5,960 nt of DNA from an uncultured Campylobacter sp. (lineage in GTDB: Bacteria; Campylobacterota; Campylobacteria; Campylobacterales; Campylobacteraceae). A model generated the notes under the pieces. It was given only the letters and a program-made list of their open reading frames with translations, searched no databases and was not told the DNA's origin. The stretch covers positions 1-5,960 of the forward strand of contig NZ_CALACG010000255.1 in the NCBI RefSeq assembly GCF_937890585.1. The letters run 5' to 3'. Below are positions 4,883 through 5,960 of this stretch, in pieces; position 1 is the first letter of the stretch, and each line of letters opens with the position of its first letter. The translations under genes were made by a program, and so were the position numbers.

Positions 4883-5893
4883 ATGTTTTCATCATTTTTC
4901 AAAGACAAAAAATGGGCGCTTTGGGCTTACGGCGGAGCGCTATTTATCATCTTGCTACTTGTTTATCAAACGCATCTAAACGTCCGTATCAATGGGTGGT
5001 ATAAAAATTTCTATGACATCATGCAAAACTCGAAAGAGCACAGCGTAGATGAGTTTTGGCGAGAGATATTAAATTTCATAAAGCTTGTTATGCCTTATGT
5101 CGTAGCTAGCACGGTGATATCGTTCTTTGCTAGCCACTGGGTCTTTCGCTGGAGGGAGGCGATGACCTTTAAATACCTCAAATTTTGGCGAAACTGCCAC
5201 AGCGATATCGAGGGCAGCTCGCAGCGTATCCAAGAGGACATCTACCGCTTTGCTAAGATCATGGAGAGCCTTGGTGTGCAGGTTTTAAAGGCATTTATGA
5301 CACTCATCGCCTTTATACCGGTGCTTTGGGAGCTAAGCAAAAGCGTGAGCCTGCCTTACATAAAAGATATCAATGGCTCGCTAGTTTATATCGCGCTGTT
5401 AATTAGCATCGGAGGCCTCATCGTATCGTGGTTTGTAGGCATAAAGCTACCACATCTTGAGTATAACAACCAAAAAGCAGAGGCGGCCTTTAGAAAAGAG
5501 CTAGTTTACGGCGAGGACGACAAGGTCAAATTTTGCCAACCAAACATCATGCTGGAGCTTTTTACTGGGCTAAAGCTAAACTATTACAAGCTCTTTTTGC
5601 ACTACGGCTACTTTAATCTTTGGCTCATCTCGTTTTCGCAAATTTTAGTCATCGTGCCTTATATCATCATGGGGAATGGCCTATTTAGCGGCTTTATCAC
5701 ACTTGGCGTCCTTGTACAAGCTAGCAATGCCTTCTCTCAGGTCAGAGAGAGCTTTAGCGTCTTTATCAACAACTGGACGACGATAACGGAGCTAAGGTCG
5801 GTTAATAAGCGTTTGAGAGAATTTGAGAAAAATATAGACTACAAGGCGGATGGGGAGAATTTATATAGTGAAGAAACTCGGACAAAATTTTAA
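4883..5893 (+). CDS. SbmA/BacA-like peptide transporter
   Basis: A 336-residue inner-membrane protein closely resembling E. coli SbmA and rhizobial BacA, which import peptides such as proline-rich antimicrobial peptides and microcins using the proton gradient, without an ATPase domain. Shared blocks in order are 'NGWYKNFYDIMQ' (37-48, SbmA 'NAWYAPFYDLIQ'), 'SHWVFRWREAM' (84-94), 'IEGSSQRIQEDIYRFA' (109-124), 'FMTLIAFIPVL' (138-148), 'VGIKLPHLEYNNQ' (185-197), 'AAFRKELVYGEDD' (201-213), 'FLHYGYFN' (238-245), 'FITLGVLVQASNAFSQVR' (271-288) and 'INNWTTITELRSVNKRLREFE' split across 295-315. SbmA is 406 residues, and the shortfall is at the N-terminus: one helix (about 12-28) precedes the first shared block, where SbmA has additional N-terminal sequence. 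The frame upstream offers only TTG 4844, which precedes the predicted transcript start, so the short N-terminus looks genuine. It has its own promoter and no operon partner in the window. Confidence 0.9.
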   Translation: MFSSFFKDKKWALWAYGGALFIILLLVYQTHLNVRINGWYKNFYDIMQNSKEHSVDEFWREILNFIKLVMPYVVASTVISFFASHWVFRWREAMTFKYLKFWRNCHSDIEGSSQRIQEDIYRFAKIMESLGVQVLKAFMTLIAFIPVLWELSKSVSLPYIKDINGSLVYIALLISIGGLIVSWFVGIKLPHLEYNNQKAEAAFRKELVYGEDDKVKFCQPNIMLELFTGLKLNYYKLFLHYGYFNLWLISFSQILVIVPYIIMGNGLFSGFITLGVLVQASNAFSQVRESFSVFINNWTTITELRSVNKRLREFEKNIDYKADGENLYSEETRTKF

Positions 5894-5919
5894 AATTTCA
5901 TGAATGAGTAATTTCGGCT

Positions 5920-5959
5920 CTAAAATTTGAGCTAAGCGGTAAGCGAAGCCAAATTTTAG
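5920..5959 (+). terminator. Inverted repeat downstream of the SbmA-like gene
   Basis: Bases 5920-5929 are exactly complementary to 5950-5959. After a single-base bulge (A 5930), GCT 5931-5933 pairs with AGC 5947-5949, leaving a 13-base loop. It begins 26 bases past the stop codon. The window ends at 5960, so a following T-tract cannot be checked. A competing small hairpin (GCTC 5917-5920 with GAGC 5929-5932) overlaps it. Confidence 0.45.
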
Positions 5960-5960
5960 T

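Noticed and set aside
1483..5893. A single functional operon or new multi-gene system
   Set aside because: The four genes alternate in strand, each with its own promoter or terminator, and their functions do not form a known pathway.

Overview
The window looks like chromosomal DNA from a Campylobacter-type epsilonproteobacterium. The evidence is the low GC content, very frequent AAATTT/TAAATTT words in and between genes, short intergenic gaps, extended -10 promoters and the gene families present. Codon use and family types suggest a non-thermophilic species of the C. concisus kind, but that is inference. From memory, C. jejuni also carries a CorC/TlyC-like gene next to an SbmA/BacA-like gene, so the right side of the window resembles a shared Campylobacter neighbourhood.

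Region 1 (1-1044) is an accessory, rearranged stretch. The minus strand at the left edge encodes an internal piece of the type VI secretion baseplate protein TssF, reading out of the window. Its upstream two thirds are missing. In their place, on the plus strand, lies the 3' end of an unrecognised gene, followed 9 bases later by an intact 218-codon gene with an Imm26-like immunity domain. This looks like a relic of a T6SS effector/immunity cassette fused onto a broken tssF.

Region 2 (1045-1482) holds no recognisable gene. It contains short open frames that may be debris and ends in terminator-like hairpins.

Region 3 (1483-5893) is conserved chromosome with four intact genes on alternating strands: a CorC/HlyC-type CNNM-CBS membrane protein (-), a sodium:neurotransmitter-symporter family transporter (+), a periplasmic DUF411/CopG-like cysteine protein (-) and an SbmA/BacA-like peptide transporter (+). 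They are not an operon. Promoters lie in the two divergent gaps (2824-2993 and 4774-4882), and compact terminators sit between the convergent pair (4290-4341) and after the last gene. All four products act in or beyond the inner membrane: ion handling, amino-acid-type solute uptake, copper-linked thiol chemistry and peptide uptake.

No tRNA, rRNA, CRISPR array, insertion sequence or riboswitch was seen. The most unusual material is the tssF/immunity junction. The strongest sequence-level oddity in a conserved gene is the replaced gate and pocket residues in the symporter.
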